From contig DPHC01000002.1 in the NCBI GenBank assembly GCA_003523055.1, forward strand, positions 188,624 through 214,478: a stretch of 25,855 nt of DNA. Reading direction: 5' to 3'. Shown here in pieces: positions 1-8,033 of this stretch. The position numbers and the translations under genes were made by a program. Position 1 is the stretch's first letter, and every line of letters begins with the position of its first letter. The stretch comes from Dehalococcoidia bacterium (GTDB taxonomy: Bacteria > Chloroflexota > Dehalococcoidia > Lucifugimonadales > UBA3495). The notes beneath the pieces were generated by a model, which did no database searches, had not been told where the DNA came from, and was given only the letters and a program-made list of their open reading frames with translations.

Positions 1-1
1 C

Positions 2-1081
2 CTAGTATTGTTTATTAATTACTATGTAGGCAGTCCACTCTGCGCCAAATCCCAGACCAAACACTGCTGAGAACAAATAAAATGCCCAAGGTTCGACTGC
101 GAACATCAGCCCCAAAACTGTAATTCCTTGAATGAGTAAACTGATAAACATCATTTTGCGAGTACCAAATTTTTCTGCCAAAATCGGAGCCGTTAACCTA
201 CTAACAATACTAACCAAGGATAATACAGTCAAAATTGTGCCGGCAGCTCCAAGCGAACTGAATGCTCCTTGATACATTGCGTATGGCAAGATATAAATCA
301 AAATTACTCCGTGACCAGCGCATCCAAACCCATGTATCATAGGTAAATACCAAAATGGCTTGGTGGTCCTAGCAGCTCGATTAAAATATTTAGCTCTTGT
401 TTGATCAGCCTGTTTGGTAACAGCAGTAGTAGTAATGACAGCTTCATCAATATCGCTACCATAAGGAAGAAGACCAATATCAGAAGGTTTGTTTCGAACT
501 ATAATTAACATGGTTAAAAGCATGCCTCCTCCCAAAAAGCCGAGAGACATAAAGGTGCTTGTCCATCCTATAGATTCAATAAGAGTTCCAACAACTGGAG
601 CAAACGTTGCTGCCCCTATACCGCCAGCTCCATATAACACTCCAATTCCAAGTCCCAATCTTTTTTTAAACCACCCACTCACTGTTGCCATAAGCGGCAC
701 CATTGCTAAAGACTGTGTCGTTGCTAACATGACACCAAAGACAATAAAAAACTGCCATACAGAAGTGATTAAGCCCAACAAATTCATACTGATAAAATAC
801 ATGACTGCAGATAACAACAGCATTTTTCTAGCTCCGTATCGGTCTCCTAAGTAACCTGTTATAGGAGCCATACATGCGCCAGTAAGGTAATATGTTCCAA
901 TCCCGGCTCCAACAAGAGCCACATTCCAACCGAATCCTCCAAATGAATTAGTTAATGGCGCTACCATAATACCAGCAGAAAAACTTATCGATGTGCCAAA
1001 TATTTGGACAACAGACAAAGCAAATACAATTACCCAACTATAATGAATATTAAATGGTAATTTCAATGTGAATGATGTCAT
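2..1081 (-). CDS. MFS transporter, short at the C-terminus
   Basis: Membrane permease of the major facilitator superfamily, probably for a small organic acid; substrate unknown. The 359-residue protein is a run of hydrophobic helices. The cytoplasmic loop after helix 2 carries the MFS motif GYLGDRYGARK (76-86), and a hydrophilic central loop at about 200-235 separates the two six-helix halves. MFS proteins of this kind usually exceed 400 residues. Here TAG at 2-4 ends the chain at VINKQY, just after about the tenth helix, where relatives I recall continue with another aromatic residue and glycine and then two more helices. One base change from TAT or TAC would give this TAG, so a nonsense mutation is possible; only one base lies beyond it in the window. 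The start has an AAGGAT Shine-Dalgarno. It follows fabG on the same strand after 61 bases, which contain a TATAAT (1128-1133) without a clear -35. MFS assignment is firm, substrate is not. Confidence 0.85.
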   Translation of the reverse strand: MTSFTLKLPFNIHYSWVIVFALSVVQIFGTSISFSAGIMVAPLTNSFGGFGWNVALVGAGIGTYYLTGACMAPITGYLGDRYGARKMLLLSAVMYFISMNLLGLITSVWQFFIVFGVMLATTQSLAMVPLMATVSGWFKKRLGLGIGVLYGAGGIGAATFAPVVGTLIESIGWTSTFMSLGFLGGGMLLTMLIIVRNKPSDIGLLPYGSDIDEAVITTTAVTKQADQTRAKYFNRAARTTKPFWYLPMIHGFGCAGHGVILIYILPYAMYQGAFSSLGAAGTILTVLSLVSIVSRLTAPILAEKFGTRKMMFISLLIQGITVLGLMFAVEPWAFYLFSAVFGLGFGAEWTAYIVINKQY

Positions 1082-1142
1082 TACTTATCCTTGTAGCTAT
1101 AAACTGAGTTCGTCAGATACTAACACTATTATAACTAAATAA

Positions 1143-1895
1143 CTACGCAATCATTCCACCATCCATGGTAATCACTTGGCCGGTTATATACCCTGCTTCT
1201 TCGCAACACAAGAAAGCGCACGTGTTTGCGACTTCTTCTACAGTTCCAAATCTTCCCATCGGTATTCTTTGCAGGATGACTGATTTGGATTCTTCTGATA
1301 ATTCATCAACCATGCCTCCACTAACTATAAATCCTGGAGCCAAAGCATTTACTGTGATATTTCTAGATGCTACTTCTCTGGCAAGCGCTTTGGTAAATCC
1401 TACCAATCCCGCCTTAGATGCAGCATAGTTAGTTTGACCTGGATTGCCAGACAATCCTACAACTGAAGAAATATTAATTATTCGTCCACTTTTTTGTTTT
1501 ATCAGGAACGGAACTACTAACTTTGTGCAAAGAAAAGTTCCTTTCAAATTCACATTTATGACTTCATCCCAGTCTTCTACGCTCATTCTAATCAATAATT
1601 TATCTTTATTCACTCCAGCATTATTAACCAATATGTCAATTTTGCCCCATTTTTCCACGACAGTATCTACCAGTAGTTTAGCTTGTACAGGATTAGAAAT
1701 ATCTCCTTGAACTGCTATGATTTCATAACCCTGACTTGTAAGTGATTTTGCTAAGGATTCGGCTAATGTACTATTATTATTGTAATTGATTGCTACATTA
1801 GCACCTTCAGATGCAAGTTTAGTTGCTATTGCAGCCCCAATTCCTCTGGAAGAACCAGTGACTATTGCAACTTTACCTTTTAAATCACAGCCCAT
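1143..1895 (-). CDS. fabG: 3-oxoacyl-ACP reductase, SDR family
   Basis: NADPH-dependent reductase that converts 3-oxoacyl-ACP to (3R)-hydroxyacyl-ACP in type II fatty acid synthesis, acting in the cytosol as a tetramer. The 250-residue length is normal. The nucleotide-binding motif TGSSRGIG is at 13-20, D65 precedes the NNAG motif (91-94), and the catalytic set is N116, S144, Y157 and K161. The C-terminus has the usual GQVITMDGGM ending. The ATG follows the plsX stop codon with no base between them, so it is probably translated by coupling; I see no strong ribosome binding site. The place directly after plsX and the HadA/HadB-like dehydratase genes supports a fatty-acid role rather than one of the many other SDR functions. 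fabH, fabD and acpP, often found with these genes, are not in the cluster. Confidence 0.92.
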   Translation of the reverse strand: MGCDLKGKVAIVTGSSRGIGAAIATKLASEGANVAINYNNNSTLAESLAKSLTSQGYEIIAVQGDISNPVQAKLLVDTVVEKWGKIDILVNNAGVNKDKLLIRMSVEDWDEVINVNLKGTFLCTKLVVPFLIKQKSGRIINISSVVGLSGNPGQTNYAASKAGLVGFTKALAREVASRNITVNALAPGFIVSGGMVDELSEESKSVILQRIPMGRFGTVEEVANTCAFLCCEEAGYITGQVITMDGGMIA

Positions 1896-2930
1896 TTACT
1901 TCAGCTCATCATTGGAGTGTACAAATAACGAGGATAAGGCGATTTCCAAACCAGCTACCATATCGGTTTCTACTAGTTTAACAGCAGAAACTATTGCCCC
2001 TGCAATTTCATGAGACACGCATGAACCGTGCCCTAACACTACTGGAGATTTAACACCGAATAAAGGGCCTCCCATAGATCGTGCTAAATTGGTTTCAGTC
2101 CACAGTTCGCCTACCAAATCATCAATATCATGATCAGGTAATGTCAAAGCCAGGTTTTTTTTCAAAAATGTTCTGAGAACAGTACCCATTCCTTCAGCAA
2201 ATTTAAGAAGTATATTACCGACAAATCCATCGCATACTATAACATCGGCTTTTCCTGTAAAAAAATCCATACCTTCAACATTGCCTACAAAATTCAAGCC
2301 ACTTTGTTCAAATATTTTATAGCTTTCCTGAACTTGTTTATTACCTTTGGCAGGCTCGGATCCTACACTCAGCAAACCAATCTTAGCATTTTTAATATTG
2401 AGAAATTTTTCTGCAAAAACAGAACCAATCAACCCAAAGCTCAGTAACAAGTTGGGCCGGCAATCTATATTACTACCCATATCCATCAACACTGTATTTG
2501 GAGCAAGTCCTAAAAATGTACCGCCAATACACGGCCGTTCAAGTCCATCCAACAACCCTAGTATCATTACAGATGCGGCCATAGATGCTCCGGTTGAGCC
2601 CATAGATACCATGGCGTCGCATTTCCCAGATTTTACCAAGCTCGTCGCGACTACTATGGATGAGTCTCTTTTCTTTCTCATAGCTTCAATAGGATGTTCA
2701 TCGTCATTGATCTTTTCATTAGCTTGTACTATAGTCAAACCTTTTTTATTTACAGTATCCATGTATTGCGTGATTTCGGATGTTTTGCCTACTAAAACAA
2801 TTTCCAAATTGGATGGACCTTCATAAGATTCGATAGCTAAGGCGGCTCCTCTTACAGTTTCTTTTGGTCCAAAGTCGCCTCCCATACAATCCAATGAGAT
2901 TACAATTTTTTGTTCGTTTATCATAGACAT
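1896..2930 (-). CDS. plsX: Phosphate acyltransferase PlsX
   Basis: Makes acyl-phosphate from acyl-ACP and phosphate; the product is used by PlsY to acylate glycerol-3-phosphate in membrane lipid synthesis. The 344 residues cover the whole family length. The N-terminal signature is DCMGGDFGPKE (14-24; usually DAMGGD). Downstream come the glycine-rich MVSMGSTGA segment and the conserved MDMGSNIDCRP and VCDGFVGNILLK segments. The ATG at 2930 has GGAG nine bases upstream; an ATG at the third codon is possible but lies further from that site. It sits 65 bases after the HadB-like gene, and fabG follows immediately. The combination plsX-fabG is common in bacterial lipid operons, so the assignment is strong. 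Confidence 0.95.
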   Translation of the reverse strand: MSMINEQKIVISLDCMGGDFGPKETVRGAALAIESYEGPSNLEIVLVGKTSEITQYMDTVNKKGLTIVQANEKINDDEHPIEAMRKKRDSSIVVATSLVKSGKCDAMVSMGSTGASMAASVMILGLLDGLERPCIGGTFLGLAPNTVLMDMGSNIDCRPNLLLSFGLIGSVFAEKFLNIKNAKIGLLSVGSEPAKGNKQVQESYKIFEQSGLNFVGNVEGMDFFTGKADVIVCDGFVGNILLKFAEGMGTVLRTFLKKNLALTLPDHDIDDLVGELWTETNLARSMGGPLFGVKSPVVLGHGSCVSHEIAGAIVSAVKLVETDMVAGLEIALSSLFVHSNDELK

Positions 2931-2954
2931 TTATGTTGTCTCCATATATGCAGT

Positions 2955-2981
2955 TTTATACAGTGCATAATTTTAATTCAA
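2955..2981 (-). promoter_or_regulatory. Possible internal promoter before plsX
   Basis: On the minus strand the 65-base gap before plsX contains a TTGAAT (2976-2981) and TATAAA (2955-2960) 15 bases apart. The -10 is good; the -35 is weak and the spacing is short. It would allow plsX-fabG to be transcribed apart from the lhgO and dehydratase genes. Low confidence in this AT-rich DNA. Confidence 0.3.
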
Positions 2982-2995
2982 TATTCTTGAAAGGA

Positions 2996-3439
2996 CTACT
3001 CTGTATTTTCATCTACTCTACTTCTTTCCATTTTTATAATAGCGGTACCTGTTATGAGTTCTGATAAATCCTTACGGTTTTTAACTCCGATGTCTAAGGT
3101 CAGTATCATTTTCTCATCTTGGGGTTTAATAGACTTTAATGAGCCCCAAGAATGAATAATATCATCCAATCTAGCGGCTCCTTTAAATTTAACTTTCAGG
3201 CTACCGCCTACAAGCCAATCCATTCCAAATTTCAAATCTAACATTTGCGATATTAAGTTCAAGGTGAACATACCATGCGCTATAATACCGCCGAATTCAG
3301 TAGTACGGGCAAATTTTTCATCATAATGTATTCGATTGTGATCCCCTGATGCTTCAGCGTATTTTGTGATAGTTGAAGCATCGACGTAACAGGTTATTTC
3401 GTCTAATTGCTTTAGGCTTTCTAGGTTATACTTACTCAT
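2996..3439 (-). CDS. MaoC-like (3R)-hydroxyacyl dehydratase, catalytic subunit (HadB-like)
   Basis: Hotdog-fold dehydratase/hydratase that would remove water from (3R)-hydroxyacyl-ACP (or hydrate enoyl-CoA). The 147 residues carry the (R)-hydratase signature YAEASGDHNRIH at 27-38, with the expected catalytic Asp33 and His38, then FGGIIAHGM in the following helix. The residue before Ile-His is Arg36 where most relatives have Pro. I chose the ATG at 3439 rather than the in-frame start at 3475: it gives an ATGA overlap with the stop of the preceding gene and has GAAG just upstream, while the longer form would overlap by 40 bases with 12 unmatched residues. With the non-catalytic partner upstream it looks like the mycobacterial HadA/HadB pair. 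Neighbouring plsX and fabG suggest it serves fatty acid synthesis in place of FabZ; that role is inferred. Confidence 0.82.
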   Translation of the reverse strand: MSKYNLESLKQLDEITCYVDASTITKYAEASGDHNRIHYDEKFARTTEFGGIIAHGMFTLNLISQMLDLKFGMDWLVGGSLKVKFKGAARLDDIIHSWGSLKSIKPQDEKMILTLDIGVKNRKDLSELITGTAIIKMERSRVDENTE

Positions 3440-3807
3440 ATGTTCTTCACAATAACTATGCTTCTCGATTCGCACAATATGTTGCCTTTTCCTTTGTAAA
3501 ACTTACAAGAAACACCAAATAATTTCATACCACCGATTATTCGCTCTTTTTCTTTCTTAGAATAACATTGGACGACATCTCCAAATCTTGCAACTCCAAA
3601 GTTATAAATTTCTTGAGAAGTGTGTACAGCTCCATCTGGGATCGAAAATGCTGATAACATCATTCCAATGGATCGTGATACTAACATCACATTAGGGACT
3701 GCCTGATAGGCTATGTTATTAAATTGGACATCGTTTACAGATCCCAGAAACTGTTTAACCTCCCATTCTTCAGTAGAAATGTCACCTAGCAATAAATATT
3801 CTTCCAT
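3436..3807 (-). CDS. HadA-like non-catalytic dehydratase subunit
   Basis: A 123-residue protein that resembles the N-terminal, non-catalytic half of two-domain MaoC dehydratases (FAS1-like dehydratase domain, UPF0336/HadA type). It lacks the GD-x-N-x-x-H active-site signature that its neighbour has. Features that fit are the conserved hydrophobic segment around residues 40-55, followed by VHTSQEIYNFG (61-71), a short charged stretch and a final beta-strand. In known HadA proteins this subunit shapes the acyl-binding tunnel while HadB supplies Asp and His. Mycobacterial HadA is longer (about 158 residues). It starts nine bases after the lhgO-like stop without a visible ribosome binding site and overlaps the HadB-like gene as ATGA, which fits a stoichiometric heterodimer. 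Recognised mainly by pattern and context; function inferred. Confidence 0.7.
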   Translation of the reverse strand: MEEYLLLGDISTEEWEVKQFLGSVNDVQFNNIAYQAVPNVMLVSRSIGMMLSAFSIPDGAVHTSQEIYNFGVARFGDVVQCYSKKEKERIIGGMKLFGVSCKFYKGKGNILCESRSIVIVKNI

Positions 3808-3816
3808 GATTAATAT

Positions 3817-5028
3817 TTATAATGAAAAATTAGTTTTTGCTAAATCTCTTAAGTGCTGTCCTATGGCTAATGAAGAAGTCGCCCCAGGTGAAGGTGCATT
3901 AATAACATGAAGTGCTTTATCAGATTCTACGATTCTAAAATCATCCAATAAGAATCCACTCCGATCAACTGCCTGAGCTCGAACTCCTGCGCCCCCAGTA
4001 GCTAATGAATCAGCTGTAATTTCTGGAATTAGGCGTTGTAAATCAGAAACAAACTTATTTTTATTGTATGATCGGTACAATTCTGACAAACCTGTCCTCC
4101 AGTTCTTACTCAGCATTTTCCAAAATCCAGGAAACGCTATAGTTCTACCCATTTCGAGCAAATTTATATCTGTTTTTTTATAGCCTTCTTGCTGAAAAGC
4201 CAATACTGCATTAGGTCCAGCTTCGACAAATCCATGAATGTTTCTCGTGTAATGTACTCCTAAAAATGGAAATCTAGGGTCCGGAACTGGATAAATTAAG
4301 CCATTAACTAATTTTTCACTCTCAGTGGTCAGTTTAAAATATTCTCCTCGAAATGGAATAATTTGTACTCCTATATCCGTTCCCATCATTCTTGCAACTT
4401 TATCTGAGTATAAACCGGCGCAATTAATAATCTTTTTCCCATAAACAACTTGCTTATCTGTTTCAATTGCTAATTGTCCAGAAGTGCCAGAAATAGCTTT
4501 TACTCTGGTATTTAAAAAGATTTGACCTCCTAATTGTTGAAAAATATCTCCATAACGATTTGCAATTTTTACATAGTCAACTATTCCCGTTCTCGGAGCC
4601 CACAACGCCTGAATGCCTTTAACATGTGGTTCAATTTCTTTGAGTCTTTCAGTGCCTATTATTTCCAGTCCAGGAACGCCATTAGCCGTACCCCTTTCAT
4701 AGAGATCTTGTAATCTACCTAGCTCATCTTCAGAAGTTGCCACTATAGTTTTACCGCATTCTATATATTCTATTTCGTTATCGTCGCAAAATTCTTTGAT
4801 TTTGGTTACTCCGCTAACACAGAATTCTGATTTCCAAGAACCTGGTTTGTAATAAATTCCTGAATGTATTACACCGCTATTATTACCTGTTTGATGTTTA
4901 GCTAGAGTATCTTCTTTTTCTAAAACACAAAGATCAAGACTAGGGTTATCCTGTAAAATATGCATTGCTGTCGAAAGACCTATTATTCCTCCTCCGATTA
5001 TTACAATGTCAAAATTAGTTGTAACCAT
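3817..5028 (-). CDS. lhgO: L-2-hydroxyglutarate oxidase-like FAD enzyme (LhgO family)
   Basis: FAD-dependent oxidoreductase of the DAO fold. LhgO enzymes oxidise L-2-hydroxyglutarate to 2-oxoglutarate and pass electrons to the membrane quinone pool. The 403 residues match the family. The dinucleotide motif IIGGGIIGLSTA is at 10-21, an acidic residue binding the FAD ribose is E37, and GNNSGVIHSGIYY (48-60) is the hallmark of this group. The C-terminal FAD contact is NAPSPGATSSLAIG. An AGGTGAT ribosome binding site precedes the ATG. It is the first gene of the minus-strand lipid block and is divergent from a D-2-hydroxyacid dehydrogenase. Its link to the dehydratase genes nine bases downstream is not explained by known pathways. 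Other L-2-hydroxyacids are possible substrates. Confidence 0.85.
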   Translation of the reverse strand: MVTTNFDIVIIGGGIIGLSTAMHILQDNPSLDLCVLEKEDTLAKHQTGNNSGVIHSGIYYKPGSWKSEFCVSGVTKIKEFCDDNEIEYIECGKTIVATSEDELGRLQDLYERGTANGVPGLEIIGTERLKEIEPHVKGIQALWAPRTGIVDYVKIANRYGDIFQQLGGQIFLNTRVKAISGTSGQLAIETDKQVVYGKKIINCAGLYSDKVARMMGTDIGVQIIPFRGEYFKLTTESEKLVNGLIYPVPDPRFPFLGVHYTRNIHGFVEAGPNAVLAFQQEGYKKTDINLLEMGRTIAFPGFWKMLSKNWRTGLSELYRSYNKNKFVSDLQRLIPEITADSLATGGAGVRAQAVDRSGFLLDDFRIVESDKALHVINAPSPGATSSLAIGQHLRDLAKTNFSL

Positions 5029-5093
5029 ATTTTTATCACCTAGTAAATTTATTTTTCACACAAGTACACATTACTATTTTCAGTAATTCTATC

Positions 5094-5099
5094 ATTATA
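5094..5099 (-). promoter_or_regulatory. Possible -10 of the lhgO promoter
   Basis: A perfect TATAAT on the minus strand lies 66 bases before the lhgO start, in the 149-base divergent region. There is no good -35 at 16-18 bases, so this is a weak call based on the -10 alone. The region it would need upstream overlaps the plus-strand promoter at 5116-5144, so the two could compete. Confidence 0.35.
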
Positions 5100-5115
5100 A
5101 AGCAGAGAATTAACT

Positions 5116-5144
5116 TAACTTCTACTAAAATAACATATATACTA
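5116..5144 (+). promoter_or_regulatory. Sigma-70-type promoter of the D-2-hydroxyacid dehydrogenase gene
   Basis: TTAACT (5116-5121) and TATACT (5139-5144) are separated by exactly 17 bases, four and five matches to the consensus. Transcription would begin near 5151, giving a leader of about 27 bases that holds the CAGGAG ribosome binding site at 5166-5171, six bases before the ATG. Confidence 0.6.
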
Positions 5145-5177
5145 GGGCTAAATCACTAATATTTTCAGGAGCCATTT

Positions 5178-6164
5178 ATGAAAATAGCAGTCCTTGACGA
5201 CTACCTGTCTGTAGCAAACCAGTTTGGAGACTGGCAACAATTTTCAGAATCCCATACAGTTACCTTCTTCTCAGACCATATATCTGACGAAAACACTTTG
5301 ATCGAAAGGCTCCAAGAATTCGATATAATCATGGGAATGAGAGAGCGAACTCCCTTTTCCGCCAGCATCTTAAAAAACCTACCTAATCTAAAATTATTAG
5401 TCACATCAGGCCTTAGGAACGCTTCATTTGATATAGCCACAGCTACACAACTAGGTATATTGGTGTGTGGCACCGGAGGAAGCGGAGAGGGCCCAACTGA
5501 ATTGACATGGGCCCTAATTCTTGGGCTTCTTCGCCAAATTCCCTTGGAACAGTCCAATACCCAAAACGGTTCATGGGGCACCACTTTGGGAGTCGGCCTC
5601 AAAGGAAAGACTATTGGATTGTTAGGCCTCGGGCATATTGGTGGATTAGTTGCTGCTATTGCAAATGCTTTTCAGATGAATGTGATAGCTTGGAGCCAAA
5701 ATATGACTCCAAAACTAGCACAGGAAAACAATGCAACATTGGTTTCTAAACAAGAATTATTTGAACAGTCGGACATATTATCAATCCATGTAAGGCTCAG
5801 CGAACGAACTAGAGATTTAGTGGCTTCTGCGGAATTAAATTTGATGAAAGATACGAGTTACATCATTAATATTTCTAGAGGGCCTATCATAAATGAGCAA
5901 GCACTAATAGAAGCATTAAAACAGAATACTATTGCTGGAGCAGGTTTAGATACTTTTGACATAGAACCTCTCCCTCTTGACCATCCGTTATTACATCTAC
6001 CTAACGTTTTAATAACTCCTCACATTGGATATGTAACTCATGAAGGGTACAGGGCATACTACGAAGGAGCCACCCAAGATATAGCAGGATTTATTTCAGG
6101 GAGTCCAGAAAACATGCTTAACCCAGAAATATTCGAGTCTGCAAATTATCGTGGTCCCAAATAA
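5178..6164 (+). CDS. D-2-hydroxyacid dehydrogenase, NAD-binding
   Basis: Oxidoreductase of the D-isomer-specific 2-hydroxyacid dehydrogenase family, interconverting a 2-oxo acid and a D-2-hydroxy acid with NAD(P). The 328 residues are normal length. The Rossmann motif GLGHIGG is at 150-156. The catalytic residues are visible: Arg234 in NISRGPIINE, Glu263 in DIEP and His282 in TPHIGY. The N-terminal catalytic domain starts directly with a beta-strand (MKIAVLDDY), and the start has CAGGAG six bases upstream. Substrate is unknown; phosphoglycerate dehydrogenase would be a guess, and there is no ACT domain. It is divergent from the lhgO-like gene, so two oxidoreductases for opposite 2-hydroxyacid stereoisomers share one promoter region. 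The MDR gene downstream lies 49 bases away and is probably co-transcribed. Confidence 0.9.
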   Translation: MKIAVLDDYLSVANQFGDWQQFSESHTVTFFSDHISDENTLIERLQEFDIIMGMRERTPFSASILKNLPNLKLLVTSGLRNASFDIATATQLGILVCGTGGSGEGPTELTWALILGLLRQIPLEQSNTQNGSWGTTLGVGLKGKTIGLLGLGHIGGLVAAIANAFQMNVIAWSQNMTPKLAQENNATLVSKQELFEQSDILSIHVRLSERTRDLVASAELNLMKDTSYIINISRGPIINEQALIEALKQNTIAGAGLDTFDIEPLPLDHPLLHLPNVLITPHIGYVTHEGYRAYYEGATQDIAGFISGSPENMLNPEIFESANYRGPK

Positions 6165-6213
6165 TGTTGCACGTTATAGTGCTAAATCAAATTAATTAAT
6201 AGGAGCTTTTATA

Positions 6214-7182
6214 TTGAAGGCAGTAAGAATACACGAGTTTGGTGGACCAGAGGTATTAAAAATCGAAGATATCCCTGACGTTGAAGTCAAAAAAAACCAA
6301 GTATTAGTAAAACTAGATTCCACGGGAGTAAATTTCGCAGACGTTCTGAGAAGGCAAGGTAAATATCCCGGACCTGACCTACCTTGTACTTTAGGATTAG
6401 AGGGATCCGGCACAATTATTGAACTTGGGGAAGGAGTTTCAGGCCTAACTATTGGGCAAAAGGCAATGGTTTTGGGCCCTCAATGCCATGCCGAAATGGT
6501 ATCCGTGAACAAACACTTTGTTTTTCCGTTTGATGATTCAAAACTTTCTACAGAGATTTCAGGTGGGATGCCTCTAACATTTTTGACAGCTTATCACCTC
6601 CTTAACAGCAGAGGAAGATTGGAAAAAGACCACACGGTGTTAATTCATTCAGGAGCCTCAGGAGTAGGAACTATAGCAATACAAATGGCAAAAAATATAG
6701 GAGCTACCGTAATCAGTACAGCATCTACTAAAGAGAAAATGGATCTTTGTGAATCATTGGGAGCAGACACGGTCATAAACTATTCTACAGATGATTTCCA
6801 AGAAAACATCAATGAATTAACAGATGGAACAGGAGTAGATTTAGTTTTAGATGCCGTAGGAGGGCCTAACTTAGAGAAAAGCTTGAATTGCGTGAAATCA
6901 TATGGAACATTAATCAGTTACGGAAACGCCTCAGGAACCATGGCGAACATACCATCTTCAGATTTCACTAGTTTAAATAGAACGATCATTGGGTTCAGCA
7001 TGGGGCGTTCACCATTTGGAACACTTGATCACCAAACCGCCATGGGAGAAATACTAACCGAGGTTTATTCAGGGAAACTTAAGTTGATTATAGACCAAAC
7101 TCTACCACTCTCCCAAGTTGGTACAGCGCACGACCATTTGTTTGGAAGGCAAAGTAAAGGTAAAGTAATTTTGATTCCTTAA
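6214..7182 (+). CDS. Zinc-free MDR oxidoreductase, quinone oxidoreductase-like
   Basis: Medium-chain dehydrogenase/reductase of the NADPH:quinone oxidoreductase group, 322 residues. These cytosolic enzymes reduce quinones or the double bond of enones and enoyl thioesters with NADPH. The N-terminal GroES-like domain begins MKAVRIHEFGGPEVL, typical of the group. The nucleotide-binding loop SGASGVG is at 146-152 in the Rossmann domain. The cysteine and histidine zinc ligands of alcohol dehydrogenases are absent. The start is TTG, supported by AGGAG at 6201-6205 eight bases before it; no ATG fits the conserved N-terminus. Its stop codon overlaps the stop of the convergent thiS gene within a shared TTAA, with no terminator. 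The real substrate is unknown. Confidence 0.88.
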   Translation: MKAVRIHEFGGPEVLKIEDIPDVEVKKNQVLVKLDSTGVNFADVLRRQGKYPGPDLPCTLGLEGSGTIIELGEGVSGLTIGQKAMVLGPQCHAEMVSVNKHFVFPFDDSKLSTEISGGMPLTFLTAYHLLNSRGRLEKDHTVLIHSGASGVGTIAIQMAKNIGATVISTASTKEKMDLCESLGADTVINYSTDDFQENINELTDGTGVDLVLDAVGGPNLEKSLNCVKSYGTLISYGNASGTMANIPSSDFTSLNRTIIGFSMGRSPFGTLDHQTAMGEILTEVYSGKLKLIIDQTLPLSQVGTAHDHLFGRQSKGKVILIP

Positions 7183-7382
7183 CCGCCTCCAACAGGTTTA
7201 ACCAATTCTACAAAATCGGAGTCTTGCAACAATGTGGACTGATAGTCTTCTTTTTTGATGACGTCACCATTATATCCAACTGCAATAAATTTTGTATCAA
7301 GGTTATAAGATTCTATAAGATCATTCACAGAAGTACCTTCGTTCATTTCAATGTCTTTACCATTAACTACTAATCTAATCAT
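7179..7382 (-). CDS. thiS: Sulfur carrier protein ThiS
   Basis: Small ubiquitin-like protein whose C-terminal glycine is activated and thiocarboxylated to carry sulfur to ThiG for thiazole synthesis. The 67 residues start IRLVVNGKDIEM, as ThiS proteins do, and end VKPVGGG with the required terminal Gly-Gly. A middle segment FIAVGYNGDVIKKEDY matches the conserved region. AGAGGT lies a few bases before the ATG. It is the last gene of thiG > thiE-like > thiS, nine bases after the preceding stop. The adenylating enzyme ThiF and the glycine oxidase ThiO (or ThiH) are not in the window. Confidence 0.93.
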   Translation of the reverse strand: MIRLVVNGKDIEMNEGTSVNDLIESYNLDTKFIAVGYNGDVIKKEDYQSTLLQDSDFVELVKPVGGG

Positions 7383-7391
7383 ATATACCTC

Positions 7392-8033
7392 TTAATGTTG
7401 AGTGGTTATCAATTTAGTTTTTAATAAAAAAGCCGCTTCCTCTGGGTCCGTACTATTTAGTATATTTGTTATCACTGCTATCCCTGCTGCTCCTTTACTA
7501 TAAAGTTCTTCAATTTTAGTAATATCAATGCCTCCAATTCCAACAACAGGACAAGAAATAGTTCGACTAATATTTCCTAACAAATCAGGTCCTTCCGGAA
7601 CCTTACCAGGATGGGAGGAGGAAGGGTACATAGTACCAGCTAAAACCAAATCTATACCCCATTCATCCAAAGAAATAGCCCTTGAAAGATCATGGGCTGA
7701 TCCGGTAATCAATTTTTCATCGCCAACAAGCTTTTTTATTTTACAAACATCTAAAGAATTTTCGGTAAGATGAACTCCAGGCAAGTCTAAAGCTAGCATT
7801 ATGTCAACTCTGTCATTTATTATAACGAGAGCTTTGTCATCGATTGCGATATTAATTTTTTTTGCGACGTCATACAGTTCATTTGTCGGTAGGTCGTTTT
7901 CTCTGATTTGGACGAAATCCACTCCCCCTCTCACGGCCAACATTATTTTTTCGCACAATTCTTGAATATTCGAGGTTGTTTTTCTATTTGTAACTAACCC
8001 TAATATAGGTTTTTGTAACCATTGTTGGGTCAT
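7392..8033 (-). CDS. ThiE/TenI-family protein, thiamine phosphate synthase or thiazole tautomerase
   Basis: TIM-barrel protein of the ThiE/TenI superfamily, 213 residues. ThiE joins the pyrimidine and thiazole halves of thiamine; TenI only aromatises the thiazole. Visible motifs are VQIREN (41-46), IINDRVD (71-77), PGVHL (85-89), GSAH (111-114), YPSSSHPG (136-143) and VVGIGGI (163-169). Two lysines that bind pyrophosphate in ThiE appear replaced: the QxRxK lysine is Asn46, and the lysine of the later T/S-x-K motif is His141. This looks closer to TenI or ThiG-associated TenI-like proteins, so I leave the symbol empty. It starts with an ATGA overlap on thiG and lies nine bases before thiS. General family firm; exact reaction open. 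Confidence 0.85.
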   Translation of the reverse strand: MTQQWLQKPILGLVTNRKTTSNIQELCEKIMLAVRGGVDFVQIRENDLPTNELYDVAKKINIAIDDKALVIINDRVDIMLALDLPGVHLTENSLDVCKIKKLVGDEKLITGSAHDLSRAISLDEWGIDLVLAGTMYPSSSHPGKVPEGPDLLGNISRTISCPVVGIGGIDITKIEELYSKGAAGIAVITNILNSTDPEEAAFLLKTKLITTQH

